This document shows positions 35,801-42,358 of a DNA stretch of 64,000 bases, piece after piece (position 1 is the first letter of the stretch; every line of letters begins with the position of its first letter). Source of the stretch: Heterocephalus glaber (lineage: Eukaryota; Chordata; Mammalia; Rodentia; Bathyergidae). The stretch lies in contig NW_004624805.1 of assembly GCF_000247695.1 (NCBI RefSeq), positions 1,551,433 to 1,615,432 on the forward strand, in the 5' to 3' direction. The position numbers and the translations under genes are program-made. A model generated the notes under the pieces. That model was not told the DNA's origin. It did not search any database and worked only from the letters and a program-made list of their open reading frames with translations.

Positions 35801-38800
35801 ACCTAAAAAGACAAGACACCATGCACAGGCAGATAAAAAGTTGTAAGTTTAGAGCCGGGGATGGAACTCAGTGGCACTGCACCTACCTGGCAAGCGCAAG
35901 GTCCTGAGTTCGATCCCCGGTTCATTGGATTAAAAGAAAGAACCCATATTCCACATAGTTATTCCAGGGACCATGCGAGAGACAGAAGCTGCAGTTGAAG
36001 TTCAAGTCAGCAGTCTGGAAATTATCAGGAGATGGGTGAGGGGAAGTGGCAGCAGCTGTGAGTCCATTAAGGGCCGTGAGACCTCAGGTCAGAGTGCTGC
36101 AGAGACTGAGGCAGGGCTCAGGTGGAGGCCACGCTGCATGACTCTGGCGGGGGTCGGGCTACACAAGGGTGCCCAGGGAGGCTGCCCAGGCCGCACACAC
36201 CCGTGCAGGAACACGTGGCTGCTCGAGGACAGCAGTCTTGTTTTGCTGTAGAAAGAGCAGAACTTCAGCCTGAAAAGTGGGGAAGGACACGATCACGGAG
36301 CAATCAGGAAAGATGCGAACGAACAGTGTGCAGTCAGCAGTCAGGGACGAGGAACGCAGGGCCCAGCCTTTGAGCGGGAGATGGGCACCTCACTCCCTGC
36401 TGGAGGCAAGAGACAGAGAGGGGCAGTAGCGTGAGAGCAGCAGCTGCCCACCCGCCCTGTGGTGGACAGAGCCCCTGCCGAGGGCGCTGGAGAATGACAC
36501 TGCTTTGAGGCGGTGGTTGAGCCCAGTGCGCGTGAAGTGATTCTTCTCAAATGCGTGCTGCCCATGCCCACGGCAGGGAGGCCGGACCTAGAGGCCCCGT
36601 CTGGTCTGCCTGGCTCTGTGACCCCTGCAGCATGTTCTGCGTCCCACCCACTGGTTTTGTAAGTTAAATTTTATTTCTTGTTAGTAAGATATGGTGAGAA
36701 AGGGTTGCTCAACATTCAGTAAGCGAGGAGGATAAGCCATTGATGAAACACACACTTACAAAATCAATTTATTAAATTTATTTATTTATTTATTTTCCCG
36801 TGCGGGGGATCAAGCTCAGGACCTCATGCTTGCGAGGCAGATGTGTTGCCACTGAGCTACATCCCTGGCAATTTATACAATTTTTAAGTCGTTTTGTTGA
36901 AATCCCTCCCCACAAGATCTCACACTCACACTCTGCCCACCTCCCGTGCCGAGCAGGTGTGAGCCACAGCTCCGCTAATGGTGAGGGAGGTGTGCATTCC
37001 CTGTCTGGCTCCAGATCAGAGGCCTTGGCTGGGCCAGCACCGAGGGCAGGTTTGTCCCAGAGAGGGCCAGATCACATTTTTATCAGCAATGGATTTCTAT
37101 TTCTAAGAAACTATTTAAATGTGCTGGTATTAGTTGTTGATCAAAATAAGACCAGTTCAGCAAGCTTAAGCACGTAAGTGTGCATGTTGGCAGGTGTACC
37201 TGGGAAGCGGAAACTAGGCCAGGGCTCGGCAGGCCTCCTTCCATCCATAGCTCTGCTCCCAGTAGCCTTGTGTGTTGGAGGAAACCATGTCCTTGTAGCT
37301 TCAGAGCCGCTCGGCCTGGCTTGGCTACCTCTGAGCAGTGGCTGTGGCTGAGGGCGCTCACTGCAGACCTGGGACCCATGCCGCGAACGTGTGCCGTGGC
37401 TGGAGGGCACTGACCCCAGCGGAATAACACATGGCCCCTGCAGGGCCAGCTGTCTTTCCTGTAGGAAGTTTCTCAGCCCCTCGGTCGCACTGCACAGGTC
37501 AGTTCCGTCAGGATGCGGAGAACATTCATTCAAGGGAGGATGTAACAGAATCCTCCATTTACCACCTAAACAGACACCATGGCTGCTATCCTATGAGGGC
37601 GTCTGGTTCTTTCGCCTCAGAAACCACATTTACGCAGAATTAACCCAGTGTATTTCCAATGAGCCAAGCTCAAGACTCATTAAAATCTACCTAGGAACTG
37701 TCTAGTGTTCAGGGACTTTTTTTTAGGCCAGGTGAGAAACATTTACAAAGCACCTTCGTCCATTCACCCCTAGAAAAGTCAGCAGATGAGACAGAAAAGA
37801 GGAGAATGACTGATTCTTGTCAGTGTAAACTGGTTCGAGAAATGTTTAAGATGTTCTTAAACTCCTCAAATCTAATCTGTTATTTTTAAATTTTGTATTA
37901 GTACATGCTCACGGTCCGTAACATCTACACGCCTCGTGCGGAGTTGGTACTCTCTTTTTCTTTGACCGTGTTGGATGGGGGTCTGTTCCTGACACCCAGC
38001 CTCGATGGTGTCCCCAGCGATGGGCACGGGGACATCAGCTTCAGGGAGGGGAGTGGAGGAGCTGGTTTGGGGTCGATGGAGATGAGCCGCCGCCCCTAAT
38101 CATGATCCCTGGGAATAACCCTTGGCTTCAGCATGTCTGGGTTCATTTCTTAATCTTTAAGAATTACCTCTACCTGGGGGTGGGGACTTAGCTCAGCGAC
38201 ATTGTGCCTGCCTCGCAAGTGCAGGGTCCTGAGTTCAATCCCCGCTACCACACACACAAAAGAATTACTTCTACCCAATCTCAGGTGTGATGCCTACTTG
38301 AAATACTTTTTTGGTTTTGGAAGCCTTTTATTTCCTTGTGTAAACTTTCCTGTATATTTTATTTTTGTTTTGTTTAGTTTTGGGGGGTTTTTTGGTTTTG
38401 GTTTTTTCAAGACAAGGTCTCGCTATTAGTTCAGGCTGGCCTTGAACTCACTGTGGAGCCCAGGCTGGCCTCGAACTCACAGCAACCCTCCTGCCTCAGC
38501 CTCCCAAGTGTTGGGGTTACAGGCGTGTGCCACCACGCCCAGCCACTTTCCTATGTATTTTATTTTTTGGCCCTAGGGATAGAACCCAGGACCCTGTGCG
38601 TACTGAATACGACTGAGCTACACACCCAGCCCTCCCTGTATATTTTAAAGAAATTCTTTTTTATAGTGAAAAGTACATGTGATTTAGAATAAAGAGCGTT
38701 GGAACTCGATTCAGAATATCACCTCACTTGCACTGTAGGGAAGCTTCACACTCAGAACATCTTTCTGGGACGGAGTGAAAATCCTCCGGTGAAATCTGGT

Positions 38801-39229
38801 CCCCCTCGGGTCTCATGGAGGCAGCTCCGTCACGGTCCTGGGGAGAAGCCGTCCTGAGGAGCACAGCCCAGGGGCAGCCAGCCCGGCTGCATGGAGCCGC
38901 TCGGGGGAAGCTGAGCACCCCAGGCCAAGTCCCTCGCGGGTTCCCTGGTGACTGGGACGTGAGCCTTGGCTTGCGTTCCCCTCCGCCCCAGGTTCCGGGT
39001 GCGGGTCCCCTCTGCCTGGGCTCCGCTGTCCCGTGAGCGCTCTCCTGGGGGGTGGAGGGTGCCTGCCGCCCTCCCTGGCCCTGCACCAGGCCCCTCACTG
39101 CTGGTCTCCCTTCTCGATCCCCGTAGGAGCTACAGTGACAGCTGCTTCCCGGATTCCTCCCTCTATCCAGAACTAGCAGACGTCCAGTGGTACGGGCAGG
39201 AGAAAGCCAAGCCCGGGACCCTCGTGTGA
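395..39229 (+). CDS. FRMD4A: FRMD4A, FERM domain-containing protein 4A (3' part of gene, spliced, 11 exons of the long isoform)
   Basis: FRMD4A is a cytoplasmic and junctional scaffold. From family knowledge, it joins the Par-3 polarity complex to cytohesin Arf-GEFs and so promotes Arf6 activation in epithelial and neuronal cells. The spliced reading frame is join(395..533, 5886..6027, 17994..18127, 20887..21009, 23967..24195, 26012..26068, 28604..28847, 29320..29484, 29956..30782, 33158..33254, 39127..39229). Every junction is AG/GT and the phases chain without a break, giving 752 residues. About 290 N-terminal residues (most of the FERM domain) lie upstream of the window, if the human length of about 1039 holds. 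In window-residue numbering the order is: last FERM part (about 1-40), a Ser-rich linker, a coiled coil (about 104-138), the second CUPID part (180-255), and a long disordered Ser/Pro/Arg tail ending in GTLV. I recognised the gene from its CUPID and C-terminal sequence. FRMD4B is the paralogue, but the tail fits FRMD4A, and so does the PRPF18 neighbour. Confidence 0.95.
534..5885 (+). other. FRMD4A: FRMD4A intron (5.35 kb)
   Basis: This intron is GC-rich and unique-looking, with no clear young SINE. It holds a short direct repeat (the tagagcaggacc..ggcccg unit at about 1178-1196 and 1209-1228) and a possible MIR scrap near 2265-2295 (tgtgaccttgggca). Open frames here on both strands show no protein similarity that I recognise. 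Confidence 0.7.
5886..6027 (+). CDS. FRMD4A: FRMD4A exon: Ser/Gly linker after FERM
   Basis: The acceptor is ccttccag|tcc and the donor is tcctcag|gtaggg, phases 0 to 1. It encodes [19 protein letters not shown] followed by a Lys/Ser/Gly-rich stretch ([12 protein letters not shown]). The [11 protein letters not shown] piece is a recognisable FRMD4 signature between FERM and CUPID. It is the linker that leads into the coiled coil. Confidence 0.94.
8669..8835 (+). repeat. B1-ID dimeric SINE (degraded)
   Basis: A 7SL-like head (actctgggaggttgcagcaggaag, agcccagcctggggaactta) is followed by an A-rich linker and a degraded tRNA-like ID part (ggggctgaggagg.., gagcctgggttcag). The head-linker-ID order is typical of rodent B1-dID elements. 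Confidence 0.75.
9101..9222 (+). repeat. B1-like SINE
   Basis: It begins gccaggcatggtggtacatg, continues with cctataatcccagctacttggg and ggaggatcacagg, and ends in an A-rich tail (aagaaaaagtag). It is a 7SL-derived monomer on the + strand. Confidence 0.85.
10930..11130 (+). repeat. B1-ID dimeric SINE
   Basis: A B1 head (gtggtgcatgcctgtatcctgcc, ggaggatcacaagttcaaggcc) is followed by an A-rich linker and then an ID part (ggctgggatgtagctcagtg) with A and B box remnants. The tail is A-rich. Confidence 0.88.
11667..11704. repeat. (ATT)n microsatellite
   Basis: About 12 ATT units with one GTT interruption, inside the largest FRMD4A intron. It is likely length-polymorphic. Confidence 0.95.
12093..12282 (-). 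repeat. B1-ID dimeric SINE, minus strand
   Basis: Read on the + strand it shows an inverted ID part (tactggggattgaactcagg, gagctacatccccagctc), a T-rich linker and an inverted B1 (gagacagggtcttgct, cctcctgcctcagcctccca). Confidence 0.9.
12308..12462 (-). repeat. B1-like SINE, minus strand
   Basis: Inverted B1 with an internal duplication: 'ggctggcctt/gaactcac' followed by 'ggctggcctgggactt', then cctgcctcagcctcccgggtg. It lies head to tail beside the preceding dimer. Confidence 0.88.
13285..13500 (-). repeat. MIR SINE (old), minus strand
   Basis: The order agrees with an inverted MIR: gttcgtgtagcacctaaaatg, ctgagcgtctgtctaagc, ccactttgtaggggaagaa, gtgacctgcccgag. The copy is strongly diverged. 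Confidence 0.65.
14508..14585 (-). repeat. ID-type tRNA-derived SINE, minus strand
   Basis: Inverted ID: gaccagtaccagggatcgaa-type B box region, then cgtgcttgcaaggcaggcag and gagctaaatccccagct. It is well preserved, so fairly young. The tRNA-like sequence lacks a tRNA-like 3' half, so it is not a tRNA gene. Confidence 0.9.
15530..16330. promoter_or_regulatory. Candidate intronic enhancer island
   Basis: An AT-rich, SINE-free block in a GC-rich intron. It carries many homeodomain-type cores (taattt, attaat, gtaattgg, aaattaaat-like) and short palindromes such as gtgctgataagcactg near 16027. This is an inference from composition and motif density; I have no alignment. Confidence 0.35.
16795..17060 (-). 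mobile_element. LINE-1 ORF2 3'-part fragment, minus strand
   Basis: On the minus strand the translation resembles the L1 ORF2p C-terminal region: [15 protein letters not shown], then KIKDLNK and a degraded equivalent of the block that follows in L1. On the + strand the landmarks are catttatttaggtctttaat and tctttaattagattaattat. It is a short, diverged dead fragment, truncated at both ends. Confidence 0.75.
17994..18127 (+). CDS. FRMD4A: FRMD4A exon: CUPID coiled coil, first part
   Basis: The acceptor is gttgacag|gt and the donor is gaagcc|gtaagc, phases 1 to 0. It encodes [20 protein letters not shown] and then a Glu/Leu/Arg helix ([20 protein letters not shown]). This is the start of the CUPID (DUF3338) region, which in FRMD4A and the related INAVA binds cytohesins. 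The heptad-like leucines support a coiled coil. Confidence 0.96.
18521..18548. repeat. Interrupted (GT)n microsatellite
   Basis: Alternating GT with a gcgttt interruption, embedded in a FRMD4A intron. Confidence 0.9.
18770..18990. promoter_or_regulatory. Candidate intronic enhancer island
   Basis: An AT-rich patch with a ctttgcacaaag inverted pair (SOX/HNF4-like half sites), a tttgcat octamer-like core and tttaataattta. It is repeat-free and contrasts with its GC-rich surroundings. Function is inferred only. Confidence 0.3.
20769..20825. repeat. (TG)n microsatellite next to a splice acceptor
   Basis: About 22 uninterrupted TG units (20781-20825), preceded by tgtgcgtgcg. The tract ends 61 bases upstream of the exon that begins at 20887. 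UG repeats in RNA are known binding sites for TDP-43 and CELF proteins. Confidence 0.95.
20887..21009 (+). CDS. FRMD4A: FRMD4A exon: CUPID middle part
   Basis: The acceptor is cattgcag|gag and the donor is ggagag|gtgtgt, phases 0 to 0 (123 bases, 41 codons). It encodes [20 protein letters not shown] and [13 protein letters not shown], the conserved non-helical segment between the two CUPID helices. The exon is symmetric, so skipping it would keep the frame but remove this segment. Confidence 0.96.
21010..23966 (+). other. FRMD4A: FRMD4A intron (3.0 kb)
   Basis: It is GC-rich and largely free of repeats. A CTCF-like core (accagggggcc) lies at 23638-23656. Open frames in this stretch have no recognisable product. 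Confidence 0.75.
23967..24195 (+). CDS. FRMD4A: FRMD4A exon: CUPID second helix region
   Basis: The acceptor is cccccacag|gaa and the donor is agacg|gtcagt, phases 0 to 1. It encodes [40 protein letters not shown] and a helix ending in [20 protein letters not shown]. This is the most conserved part of the FRMD4/INAVA cytohesin-binding unit. All key basic and hydrophobic positions appear intact. Confidence 0.97.
24196..26011 (+). other. FRMD4A: FRMD4A intron (1.8 kb)
   Basis: The first 430 bases are GC-rich and stay open in the exon frame up to about 24572. I read this as a composition effect, since the donor at 24196 is good. The rest is mixed unique sequence with no repeat recognised. Confidence 0.75.
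26012..26068 (+). CDS. FRMD4A: FRMD4A short exon (57 bases)
   Basis: The acceptor is gcctccag|at and the donor is gacgatg|gtaggt, phases 1 to 1. It encodes [19 protein letters not shown], an acidic Ser-rich linker after CUPID. The exon is symmetric, so inclusion or skipping keeps the frame. It is easily missed by gene finders because of its length. Confidence 0.95.
26740..27000. promoter_or_regulatory. Candidate intronic enhancer island
   Basis: An AT-rich block with ttaattata, cagttaatttt, gggtaattgcagtaat and attagaaattagatta cores, with no SINE and flanked by GC-rich sequence. This resembles conserved developmental enhancers, but conservation cannot be tested here. Confidence 0.3.
28248..28440 (+). 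repeat. B1-ID dimeric SINE
   Basis: A B1 head (ggtggcacacacccggaacc, actctgggaggctgaggcag) is followed by an A/T-rich linker and an ID half (gggctggggtcgtagctcgg, cccccagcaccac). A 13-base C run follows directly. Confidence 0.92.
28604..28847 (+). CDS. FRMD4A: FRMD4A exon: Pro/His-rich tail part
   Basis: The acceptor is tctgcgcag|aa and the donor is gccgg|gtgagt, phases 1 to 2. It encodes [20 protein letters not shown] and later [20 protein letters not shown]. The Pro-rich start has SH3-ligand character. The sequence is strongly GC-biased at third positions, and several residues differ from the human protein as I recall it (for example EDPAVTSAM). Confidence 0.95.
28848..29319 (+). other. 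FRMD4A: FRMD4A short GC-rich intron
   Basis: A 472-base intron that is very GC-rich with many CpGs. The acceptor region ends in ccgcagcag, a tandem acceptor. I see no other feature. Confidence 0.85.
29320..29484 (+). CDS. FRMD4A: FRMD4A exon: Ser-rich tail part
   Basis: The acceptor is ccgcag|cagcc and the donor is ccaccag|gtgagt, phases 2 to 2 (165 bases). It encodes [16 protein letters not shown] and then [21 protein letters not shown] second acceptor three bases downstream would drop one Ser and keep the frame. The exon is symmetric. It is disordered and rich in likely phosphorylation sites. Confidence 0.95.
29485..29955 (+). other. FRMD4A: FRMD4A short GC-rich intron
   Basis: A 471-base intron that is GC-rich. 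It is open in some frames because of composition, so a 462-codon frame runs across it into the next exon. The good donor and acceptor argue that it is spliced out. Confidence 0.85.
29956..30782 (+). CDS. FRMD4A: FRMD4A largest exon: disordered Ser/Arg/Gly-rich tail
   Basis: The acceptor is cccgcag|g and the donor is acgtcag|gtgagc, phases 2 to 1 (827 bases). It encodes [39 protein letters not shown], an Arg/Gln run near 30223-30260, [40 protein letters not shown] and a Ser-rich end. This is the hallmark FRMD4A tail. Third codon positions are almost all C or G. The Gly-rich segment near 30305-30325 looks shorter than in human as I recall it. A 350-codon antisense open frame over the start is an artefact of this bias. 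Confidence 0.97.
31391..31536 (-). repeat. B1-like SINE, minus strand
   Basis: Reads ttttttgagacaaggcctcg, then a doubled 'cagcccaggctggccttgaa / tagcccaggctatcctccaa', then cctcctgcctcagcctcctc and acaggcgtgtgccacc. The internal duplication is typical of B1. Confidence 0.93.
32128..32325 (+). repeat. B1-ID dimeric SINE
   Basis: A B1 head (ctactccggaggctgaggca, tccagcctgggcaacttagg) is followed by an aaaataaaataata linker and an ID half (gtgcagggccctggctcaat). Confidence 0.9.
32484..32562 (+). repeat. ID-type SINE
   Basis: Carries gtggcggagcacgtgctcag and gaggccctggattccatccc, then cagcaccaagaa. A degraded tRNA-like box is present. Confidence 0.8.
33158..33254 (+). CDS. FRMD4A: FRMD4A exon before the alternative ends
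   Basis: The acceptor is cccgcag|ct and the donor is gacgg|gtgagt, phases 1 to 2. It encodes [20 protein letters not shown] and [12 protein letters not shown]. The phase-2 end fits both the exon at 35135 and the exon at 39127, so the two C-termini are alternatives from this point. Confidence 0.94.
33255..35134 (+). other. FRMD4A: FRMD4A intron (1.9 kb)
   Basis: It contains a diverged MIR at about 34105-34270. The remainder is unique-looking sequence, ending in a long pyrimidine tract (35093-35132) before the alternative exon. Confidence 0.8.
34105..34270 (-). repeat. MIR SINE (old), minus strand
   Basis: The signature cattcattgagtgcttgctg and tgtgctgacaggctggaagc, then gttcacgtaatcctc and ccccaagtcatgcc, follows the order of an inverted MIR. 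Confidence 0.75.
35135..35204 (+). CDS. FRMD4A: FRMD4A alternative exon with early stop (short isoform C-terminus)
   Basis: A long pyrimidine tract and tcag acceptor are followed by one base that completes the Gly codon, then [22 protein letters not shown] and TAG at 35202-35204. This corresponds in position and sequence to the human isoform ending that I recall as beginning EATENSPILDG. A donor (ag|gtacc) sits two bases after the stop, so the exon can be internal and still escape nonsense-mediated decay. The short isoform would be 741 residues in window numbering and lacks the GTLV end. The exon is more diverged than its neighbours. Confidence 0.78.
35852..35930 (+). repeat. ID-type SINE
   Basis: gggatggaactcagtggcac, cctggcaagcgcaaggtcct and gagttcgatccccggttc form a well-preserved tRNA-like unit, followed by an A-rich tail. 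Confidence 0.92.
36771..36872 (-). repeat. ID-type SINE with (TTTA)n tail, minus strand
   Basis: A TTTA run on the + strand (the inverted A-rich tail) leads into gggggatcaagctcaggacc, catgcttgcgaggcag and ccactgagctacatccctgg. Confidence 0.9.
38176..38262 (+). repeat. ID-type SINE
   Basis: tggggacttagctcagcgac, gcctgcctcgcaagtgcagg and gagttcaatccccgctacca, then cacacacaa. Confidence 0.92.
38404..38545 (-). repeat. B1-like SINE, minus strand
   Basis: ttttttcaagacaaggtctc, two ggctggcct/ggaactcac blocks, cctcctgcctcagcctccca and caggcgtgtgccaccacgcc. It is well preserved. Confidence 0.95.
38560..38633 (-). repeat. ID-type SINE, minus strand
   Basis: ggccctagggatagaaccca, ggaccctgtgcg and gactgagctacacacccagc. 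It lies directly beside the inverted B1 and may be half of the same dimer. Confidence 0.88.
39127..39229 (+). CDS. FRMD4A: FRMD4A terminal coding exon (long isoform C-terminus)
   Basis: The acceptor is ccccgtag|g; one base completes Gly, then [20 protein letters not shown] and [13 protein letters not shown] end in TGA at 39227-39229. The final GTLV fits the class I PDZ-ligand pattern (x-S/T-x-hydrophobic). It is reached only when the exon at 35135 is skipped. Confidence 0.93.
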
Positions 39230-42130
39230 GCCAGCCCGGCCCGCTCTGACCTCACTGCCTCTGTCTGCCTTACCCAGACGTACCGTCACCTGCACCAGCC
39301 TCGGCCCTGAGCACTGTTCCTCTTCGTCTCCGTGCCCCCTTCACCCTCGGAAGCCTGACTGAGGAGACATTCGGGAAGCTTCCGGTCCCACTGTGTCCCT
39401 GGGCGCTGTCATCCACAGAGGGCCAGACAGCAGTCCTCAGTGGCACCTTGGTGGCTCCCCCAAGCCAGGAGCTGTCGGGGTCTCTGGCTGGCGTGACACT
39501 CCCGCGGACACGCAGCACTGGCGGAGAACACGGAGGGAGACCAGCCTGTCCTCATCAGCCGGCCAGACACTTCGGAGAGGCGGGATTCCCCGGAACGTCC
39601 TAGTGAGCCGGCCTGGGCGTGCGTGCGGGCGGGTGGGCGAGCGAGGGAGGGAGCCCAGCACTTCCAAGCTGCATTAGGACCAGCCAGTTCTGCGCTGCCA
39701 AAGATTAAACAAAAGCGAACTGAGGAAGCGGCCAAGACGGAGACTTTCTCTCCGCAAGGAAACTTCTTTGCCATTCCAAAGCACGCCTGCACACCACAAG
39801 CGGAAGTCAGCCATCTGCAAATCTCGTCCTCATGACCCCCTCCCTGGCAGCCCACTCCTTCCCCACGAGGCCCTGCACACCGACCCCACTTAGCTGTCCG
39901 GACACCAAGCAGAACCGACCATGGGGAGGAGCCCGCTGTGCAGGGCTCAGCCGCCCACCCGAGAGCCCTGGAGGTCTGTAGGCGCATCGCTGGACAGCCA
40001 GTAAAAGCGTAACCTATTTTTTGCACAAGGCATTTCGTTTCCTTCTATTTTATGGGAAACCAAGGGAAAAGCACATTGCAACCCATTCGCGTGTTTACCT
40101 GTCGTGGCTCATTTTATGTTTGTCAGCACTTGTGTGGCCAAGAGCTCAGATGCGACTTCTGGCCAACTCTGCCCTTAGGCAGGAAGGTCTTACACGTCTG
40201 CTAGCCAGTGGGCAGAGCAGGGTGGACAAAAACTCAGCTCCCGAAAGGCCCGCACACCTACAGCAGCATCTGTCACCGCGGTGCAACACCCGAGTCTGCA
40301 GACACCAAGGGGGCACAAGAAGGAAGCAAACGTGCAGGAGCTGCTCCTTTACCTGTGTTTTGAGCTGTGCTTAATACACAGCCGTGAAGCCATCAGTCTG
40401 CAAAGGCCTCAGAGGACTTCTCTGCTAACTAACAAGTGCCCGATCTCAGTCGGGTCGCTCGTGAAGGCACGTGAGGGTCTCGTGCAGGTGGCGCGTGGCG
40501 CTCGCTCCTTGGCGCAGTTGAGGGTGCGGGTTCTCCTCGGTTCCGACTTCCTGTTGGGAAGGCATCTGCCGGCCAGGCCCGGGACGGGACGGGAGCCAGC
40601 GTGGGGCTAGTTTTGTGGGGAAGCAGAACTAAAGTTAGCTGTAGCATCAAAAGGGAAATCCTTGTTTTTCATGTGTGCGGCATCCCAGAGTAACAAGAGG
40701 CTCCCAGGCCAAGCGGGTTAGGATGGTCGCCCACGAACTCACTGCCCTGCTGCGCCCCACCTGTGCGGCTGGGCTCAGTGCGCCCCGGAAGGAGCGGAGC
40801 CTCCACGGCGAGAGTGGGCCCCAGGCGGGCGCACCTCCTGCATTTCTCTGCAAGACCCCAGGCCAGTGCCTGGCTGGGCACAGCTGGGCTGAGGATTCCA
40901 GCTGTGGGAGGGACCTGGAGTGTCCCGGGACGGACACTCCAGGGGCAAACTACGGGATTAACAGAAGTTGGCTGCGGTGTTACCAAGTGAATCCGGGGCC
41001 TGACTGGGGCGGGGGGGGGGTGCTTTTATTTTGACAGAGCTTTAAAGAGCAGATTTGTGAGTCTTAGAGGGGGTGGGTTCCCCCTTCTCCATTTGGAAAC
41101 ATACATTGGGTCATTCTCCTTTTCCCAAAAGGAGACACATGAATAATGAGACTGAACTGTGCGACAGGAAAAGTCAAGAGGGAGTGGAGAGGTGACAAGC
41201 TCACACGGCTATGGGCTGTCCGACGTGTGCAGTGACTGGGAACCGAGTTGCAGTAAAGCGGGCCACGCTTTTAGCCCAGTTCACGTGCAGGATGAGGAGG
41301 AATTCCTGCAAACATTCAGATTACATTTTAGATCTGGGGGCAGAAGGAATGGAGTGGGAGCAGGAGTCACAGTTCCAGCAAACATCATGAGTCTGTTAGT
41401 AAAGACGGAGATTTAAGTAAAACAGGTTTTACTGTTTGGCTGTGTTGTTAGTGAGATGTACATAGCACGTTAGCCCCCCAAGACTAACAGGATCAGTGGT
41501 CAGTGCGGTGGGACATGCTGTAGTTATGTATACAAGCACTTGCAAACTCTTTATATCCCTATTTCTTTAAAACAAAGTAAGACGGAGTATGAGGCCCTGG
41601 TCTGACAGACAGCAAACCCTGTTGGTGAGAAGCCGCCTGTTAGCCCGTCTGGTGAAGATGCTAACCGCAGACTGTGTTGTGAGCGAGGTCCTTTTGTTTT
41701 CATTGTTACACGCAGGTGAGTGTTGGAACTGTTAAAATCCCCATCTGTTTTCATTCAGTTAGTTTAGTTCTACACATAGCAACCCCCCCCCCAGGTGCTA
41801 TCTGACGACCAATTACTGCTTAGGTAACTAGGTGTGAAGTTTTACATACCCATTAATGTCAATAGTTTATTACAAGTTGTGTAAAATGGACTCTGATCAT
41901 GGGAAAAGATTAGGTTGCTCCTGAGACTGACTGTAGAGCATGTAAAATGATTTACTGGGTTCTGTTCCGCTGTCGTCAATGAAAAAAATGTATGTTGTAG
42001 ACAAAGTTGCAGAATTAAAAAGAAATCTGCTTTTAATTTATTCTTTTTGTATTAAGAATTTGTATAGTACCTTTACATTTTGCAAAAACAGTGTTGTCAA
42101 CACTTATTAAAGCATTTTCAAAATGAAAAG
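39230..42130 (+). other. FRMD4A: FRMD4A 3'UTR (probable)
   Basis: The first 1.8 kb is GC-rich and the end is AT-rich and repeat-free. Two ATTAAA signals lie at 42014-42019 and 42106-42111. Cleavage soon after the second, near 42125-42135, would give a 2.9 kb UTR, in line with the long FRMD4A transcript. An earlier ATTAAA at about 39704 could give a short UTR. There is no canonical AATAAA. Confidence 0.65.
42106..42111 (+). terminator. FRMD4A: Likely FRMD4A poly(A) signal (ATTAAA)
   Basis: ATTAAA in an AT-rich tract, followed within 25 bases by cattttcaaaatg and then a GT/T-rich stretch (ttgccccttggagattttgtttc). A second ATTAAA lies 92 bases upstream. Confidence 0.55.
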
Positions 42131-42224
42131 ATTCCAGTTGCCCCTTGGAGATTTTGTTTCTAAGTGATAAATGCATAATCATGCTCCAGGAATCTATAAT
42201 TTCGGTGCCTGTGTCCTCATTGGG

Positions 42225-42358
42225 CTTTTTTGTGCCAGGAGTTGAACCCAGGGCCACTGTACCACTGCCGCATCCTAGCCACCCCACCCCCCACCCCCCG
42301 AGGGACCCTGCTGGCATAGCCTGGGATTTCAGGAAGCCACCGCCATGCCCCGCTGGCT
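42225..42358 (-). repeat. B1-ID-type SINE (degraded), minus strand
   Basis: tgccaggagttgaacccagg and actgtaccactgccgcatcc, then a C-rich stretch and tgggatttcaggaagccacc, gccatgccccgctggc. The copy lies within 100 bases of the FRMD4A poly(A) site. Confidence 0.75.

Larger units (their letters stand above)
35207..39126 (+). other. FRMD4A: FRMD4A last intron (3.9 kb)
   Basis: This is the SINE-richest FRMD4A intron: ID at 35852, 36795, 38176 and 38560, B1 at 38404, and a TTTA run at 36771-36794. It ends in ctcgatccccgtag before the terminal exon. Confidence 0.8.

Noticed and set aside
35852..35930. tRNA gene (A and B box-like sequences), also at the other ID sites
   Set aside because: The copies are ID SINEs: many diverged copies in both orientations with A-rich tails and no foldable tRNA 3' half.
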